Assembly: GCA_937889225.1 (NCBI GenBank)
Contig: CALAST010000042.1
Location: 1-9,607 of the forward strand
Source: an uncultured Lachnobacterium sp.
GTDB lineage: Bacteria > Bacillota > Clostridia > Lachnospirales > Lachnospiraceae
Direction of reading: 5' to 3'
Length of the DNA: 9,607 nucleotides
The translations under genes were made by a program, and so were the position numbers. Each line of letters starts with the position of its first letter. Positions within the stretch are counted from its first letter, which is position 1. Below, one piece after another: positions 7,309 through 9,607 of this stretch. The notes beneath the pieces were generated by a model. That model made no database searches and was not told the origin of the DNA. It was given only the letters and a program-made list of their open reading frames with translations.

Positions 7309-7355
7309 TACACTAATTCTTTGCTATTATATTTTTTATAAAACGACTACACCAA
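7309..7355 (-). promoter_or_regulatory. Proximal promoter candidate of the GntR-ABC operon with flanking GTGTAG boxes
   Basis: On the minus strand a perfect -10 TATAAT (7331-7326) has a poor -35 TTGGTG (7355-7350) at 18 bases, predicting a start near 7318 and a 27-base leader. Two matching boxes, TGGTGTAG and TAGTGTAG, sit over the -35 region (from 7354) and at the start site (from 7315). From memory, the Bacillus YtrA operator is built of AGTGTA/TACACT half-sites; here the boxes are in direct orientation, so this match is only partial. Autorepression is inferred. Confidence 0.45.
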
Positions 7356-7465
7356 ACAGATATTCGTTAAAATTCATTTTCCTACTTTTATAATTAATTC
7401 TAATAAACTTTCGCAATTTATTCTGCTATTTGTTTATAAAAAATCAGACAACTGTTTATATGTTA

Positions 7466-7494
7466 TATATACACATTTAACAGCAATTTGTCAA
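7466..7494 (-). promoter_or_regulatory. Distal consensus promoter upstream of the GntR-ABC operon
   Basis: On the minus strand TTGACA (7494-7489) and TATATA (7471-7466) are spaced by exactly 17 bases, so this is the strongest promoter match upstream of the operon. Its start near 7459 would give a leader of about 168 bases. The element is embedded in an imperfect inverted repeat: GACAA-CTGTT (7447-7456) and AACAG (7479-7483) with TTGTC (7488-7492). This could serve as an operator. Confidence 0.65.
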
Positions 7495-7529
7495 GATATA
7501 GAACAAAAAACAGTTTGGTCATTATGCAA

Positions 7530-8033
7530 TTATATAGTACGAAGTCGAAAAGGAATTGAACTATTGGTCAATCTCATCAATATCACATACTGTGCAATGA
7601 AGTGACTTGCATCGTCAAACCCTACCAGATGGGATATGTTTTGAATTTTCATGTGAGGGCTGTTAAGTAAATATTCTTTGGCAATGCATTAAAAAGCAAT
7701 AACAGTCAATGGAAAGGGCTTTTGCATCTGGGAGTGGGGTTGCATATTTTTTAATTGCACCTGAAATCAGGGCTTCTATTTTAGAGCCCTGTTCTTTATC
7801 TGTGAATATAATTTTCCGTTTTCTCAATATCTGTGGAATACTGCTCTCAATATTTCCTGTTACAATAAATGTGCTATCCATGCCACTCATTTATGTGTGG
7901 GATGGATAGCACGAAATACTAGACTTTTTCATAAAACTTAGGTATAATAAAACCTATCAAGTACATTGAAATTTCCAATGGTATCAAAAGTGAATGGTTC
8001 GCTTGAAGAAGCACTTCTAACGTAAAATGGCAT
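7530..8033 (-). pseudogene. Broken AraC-family transcriptional regulator divergent from the MATE gene
   Basis: Three pieces on the minus strand together look like one ruined AraC-family gene. Piece 1 (8033-7938) starts with ATG five bases after AGGTGAT. It encodes MPFYVRSASSSEPFTFDTIGN and ten more residues before TAA, resembling the start of clostridial AraC regulators. Piece 2 (7890-7663, 75 codons) contains FIVTGNIESSIPQIL and KIEALISGAIKKY, fitting the linker between sensor and DNA-binding domains. Piece 3 (7688-7530, another frame) carries AKEYLLNSPHMK and IQNISHLVGFDDASHF, a clear second AraC helix-turn-helix, then loses the family pattern. Intact relatives are about 270-300 residues; most of the sensor domain and the first helix-turn-helix are missing. 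A 16-bp palindrome lies between pieces 1 and 2. AraC identity is secure from piece 3; assignment of pieces 1 and 2 is inferred from strand, order and context. Confidence 0.75.
7871..7912. repeat. 16-bp fold-back palindrome inside the AraC pseudogene
   Basis: The arms GTGCTATCCATGCCAC (7871-7886) and GTGGGATGGATAGCAC (7897-7912) are complementary except for one G-G mismatch, around a ten-base loop. The left arm is part of the coding sequence of pseudogene piece 2 (GMDST on the minus strand), so the right arm looks like an inverted copy made at a deletion breakpoint. No U-run follows on either strand, so it is not a normal terminator. No flanking target duplication or transposase is visible. 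Confidence 0.8.
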
Positions 8034-8052
8034 ACTAATCACCTGTTTCGAA

Positions 8053-8088
8053 ATGTTATATTATTTAGCTTAACATATTGTACTTCAA
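8053..8088 (-). promoter_or_regulatory. Promoter of the decayed AraC gene with overlapping inverted repeat
   Basis: On the minus strand TTGAAG (8088-8083) and AATAAT (8065-8060) are 17 bases apart, giving a predicted start near 8053 and a leader of about 20 bases with a good ribosome binding site before the ATG at 8033. The inverted repeat ATGTTA (8053-8058) with TAACAT (8071-8076), 12 bases apart, covers the -10 and start site. It is a candidate operator shared with the divergent MATE gene. Confidence 0.5.
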
Positions 8089-8103
8089 TTTATCCATCTA
8101 TTA

Positions 8104-8109
8104 TATAAT
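8104..8109 (+). promoter_or_regulatory. -10 element of the MATE gene promoter (candidate)
   Basis: A perfect TATAAT lies 36 bases before the MATE start codon. At the proper distance upstream (8081-8086, TACTTC) there is no recognisable -35. This is what an activator-dependent promoter often looks like and would fit regulation by the divergent AraC protein, but that is inference. A second possible promoter (TAGACT-17-TATAAT, 7920-7948) lies inside the pseudogene with a leader of about 190 bases. Confidence 0.4.
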
Positions 8110-8144
8110 CAAGGCATAATAAAACAAGTTCAGGGGGAGGTATT

Positions 8145-9506
8145 ATGAAAGAAAAAGTTGTGGACATGACACAAGGTTCAATCATGCCGAAAATAATACG
8201 CTTTGCTTTGCCGGTATTATTGGGAATGTTGTGTCAGAGAATTTATAATTTTGCAGATGTATATATTGTGGGAAAATATCTGGGAGATGAGGCACTTGCT
8301 TCTGTAAGTATTGCCGGAACAGCCATGTATCTTCTGATGTCTGTCATGATGGGAATGACAACAGGTGTCAGTGTTGTGATTTCACAATATTATGGTGCGG
8401 GAAGAAAAGATAAAGTGTCAGAGGCATTTGTAACTTCCATATATGTCGCTGTCATATCGGTAATCATTATTACGATTATGGGTGTAATCGGTACTGAACC
8501 GCTGCTGCGTCTTTTGCAGACTTCAGAAGAATTGATGGAGGAAGCAAAAATCTATCTGCTAATCATTTTTATTGGTTCCTTTGGAACGATGTTATATAAC
8601 TGGATTTCAGCGGTACTTCGCTCATTGGGAAATTCCGTTGTTCCAGTCGTGTTTTTGGTTATTTCTAGTGTATTGAATATCGTGCTTGATATTGCATTTG
8701 TAGGCTGGCTTCCTATGGGAGTAGCCGGTGCAGCGATTGCGACAGTACTTGCACAGGTAATTTCTGGTATTTTCTGCCTTCTGTATGCATGGAAAATAAT
8801 GCCGTTCTTACGACTGAGTCGGGAAAAAATGAAAATGAATCCAGAGATTGCCAAACTGATATTGATATATGGAGTACCGACCGGACTACAGATGAGCATC
8901 ATTTCTATTTCAGATATGACATTACAGGCGGTAATCAATACATACGGAACAGCGTTGGTGGTTGCTTACGGCGTCTGCTTAAAGGTCGAGGGACTTGGAT
9001 GGCAGCTTTCAGATGCAATTGGCACGTCTTTAGGAACATTTGTCGGACAGAATATTGGTGCAGGAAATATCGAGCGTGTAAAAAGAGGTGTGAAGTGTGC
9101 TTATCTAATGAATATTGTATGCTATGGAATTTTCTGTCCAATTGTATTTCTTTTTTCAGAGACAATTATGAGAGCATTTACAGAGGTGCCAGAGTCTATT
9201 CAATATGGTATGGAATATATGCATATTTTTAGCGGATTTTTCTTTATTGGCGGTTTCCTTGGAATCTATCACAATGTGTTGCGTTCTGCAGGTGATGTAA
9301 AAGTTACGATTTTGATGGGACTTAGTGAAGTAATTACAAGAATTGGATTCAGCTTCCTGTTTAATGAGTGTTTTGGATATTATGGCTTGTGGTGGGTATC
9401 ACCGATTACGTGGTGCTGTGCGACCATGCTTGGTGCGGTACGTTATCATTCCGGGACATGGCAGAATAAAGCAAAGATTCAAAAGGCAGAAGCATCATTT
9501 GAATAG
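8145..9506 (+). CDS. MATE-family multidrug/cation efflux transporter
   Basis: A 453-residue inner-membrane exporter of the multidrug and toxic compound extrusion family, expected to expel organic cations or drugs using a sodium or proton gradient. The usual 12 helices in two related halves can be seen. Each half carries the family repeats: VVISQYYGAG (77-86) matched by GTFVGQNIGAGN (297-308), and VLRSLGNSVVPVV (158-170) matched by VLRSAGDVKVTI (378-389). The helix-1 proline is Pro23 in RFALPVLLGML. The length is typical and the gene is complete. The ATG at 8145 follows GGGGGAGG at five bases, a very strong ribosome binding site. It diverges from the broken AraC gene, its likely former regulator. 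Terminator at 9523-9549. The substrate cannot be deduced. Confidence 0.94.
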   Translation: MKEKVVDMTQGSIMPKIIRFALPVLLGMLCQRIYNFADVYIVGKYLGDEALASVSIAGTAMYLLMSVMMGMTTGVSVVISQYYGAGRKDKVSEAFVTSIYVAVISVIIITIMGVIGTEPLLRLLQTSEELMEEAKIYLLIIFIGSFGTMLYNWISAVLRSLGNSVVPVVFLVISSVLNIVLDIAFVGWLPMGVAGAAIATVLAQVISGIFCLLYAWKIMPFLRLSREKMKMNPEIAKLILIYGVPTGLQMSIISISDMTLQAVINTYGTALVVAYGVCLKVEGLGWQLSDAIGTSLGTFVGQNIGAGNIERVKRGVKCAYLMNIVCYGIFCPIVFLFSETIMRAFTEVPESIQYGMEYMHIFSGFFFIGGFLGIYHNVLRSAGDVKVTILMGLSEVITRIGFSFLFNECFGYYGLWWVSPITWCCATMLGAVRYHSGTWQNKAKIQKAEASFE

Positions 9507-9522
9507 CGTTTTTTTTGGATGA

Positions 9523-9549
9523 AAAAGATACCGGATTATTCGGTATCTT
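9523..9549 (+). terminator. Intrinsic terminator after the MATE gene
   Basis: AAAGATACCG (9523-9532) and CGGTATCTTT (9540-9549) form a perfect ten-pair stem with a seven-base loop, 16 bases after the MATE stop. The plus-strand tail is TTTCTGT, a modest U-run; the minus-strand tail is TTTTTCAT, so it may also end a converging transcript entering from the right. Positions 9550-9607 hold no gene I can support. Confidence 0.75.
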
Positions 9550-9607
9550 TCTGTAAGTGCTCCAAAAGATGACGTAGTGCAGTATTGCAGTCTATCTGTT
9601 ATACTGT

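Noticed and set aside
7774..7797. Hairpin CAGGGCT/AGCCCTG with a ten-base loop, terminator-like
   Set aside because: It lies inside the coding sequence of the AraC remnant, has no U-run, and no plus-strand gene precedes it.
7709..7909. Plus-strand 66-codon open frame opposite the AraC remnant
   Set aside because: The minus strand carries family-consistent AraC fragments in this region; the plus frame has no good ribosome binding site or recognisable motif and looks like a shadow.
7955..8144. Riboswitch in the leader of the MATE gene
   Set aside because: I found no conserved core of a known riboswitch class; the segment is explained by the AraC start and the divergent promoter region.
9550..9607. 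Possible end of a minus-strand gene entering from the right edge (frame ending in HLLEHLQKDTE and a stop inside the terminator loop)
   Set aside because: The frame has a TAA only 18 codons upstream, within the window, so it cannot be the tail of a longer intact gene; other frames have no recognisable content.
1..9607. CRISPR array, insertion sequence, prophage or toxin-antitoxin module
   Set aside because: No regularly spaced repeats, transposase or integrase motifs, or paired small toxin-antitoxin frames were seen anywhere in the window.

Overview
The window looks like a chromosomal segment of a low-GC Gram-positive anaerobe of the Clostridia, most likely a Lachnospiraceae-type gut bacterium. 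This is inferred from the A/T-rich intergenic DNA, strong AGGAGG-like ribosome binding sites, a YtrA-type GntR regulator with its ABC transporter, a YpsC-type rRNA methyltransferase, and a secreted papain-like protease with a copper-amine-oxidase-like stalk and a lectin-like tail. No species can be named from the sequence alone.

Layout, left to right. Positions 1-148 hold a proline tRNA on the minus strand, cut by the window edge, with its own near-consensus promoter. Positions 211-4241 hold four minus-strand genes, read from right to left: a single-domain rhodanese, a THUMP-domain rRNA guanine methyltransferase (YpsC/RlmL type), a secreted papain-family cysteine protease, and RdgB/HAM1 (XTP/dITP diphosphatase). 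The last two are 26 bases apart and probably cotranscribed. A strong bidirectional terminator (4344-4390) separates this group from a second minus-strand operon at 4440-7291, which encodes a GntR/YtrA-type repressor, an ABC ATPase and two six-helix permease subunits that overlap by 29 bases. Tandem promoter candidates and repeated GTGTAG boxes lie upstream of the repressor.

The 850 bases from 7292 to 8144 are not empty. They contain the leader and promoters of the GntR operon and the remains of an AraC-family regulator on the minus strand (7530-8033). The AraC gene is broken: an intact-looking start with ribosome binding site and promoter runs into a stop after 31 codons, a middle piece is bounded by a 16-bp fold-back palindrome, and the recognisable second helix-turn-helix is in another frame with the first one missing. 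It diverges from an intact MATE efflux gene (8145-9506), which it presumably once controlled. A terminator follows the MATE gene, and the last 58 bases hold no supportable gene.

I did not find an exotic new system. The most interesting parts are the decayed AraC regulator beside an intact transporter, the palindrome at its breakpoint, the regulatory architecture of the YtrA-like ABC operon, and two RNA-structure candidates around the start of the methyltransferase gene.
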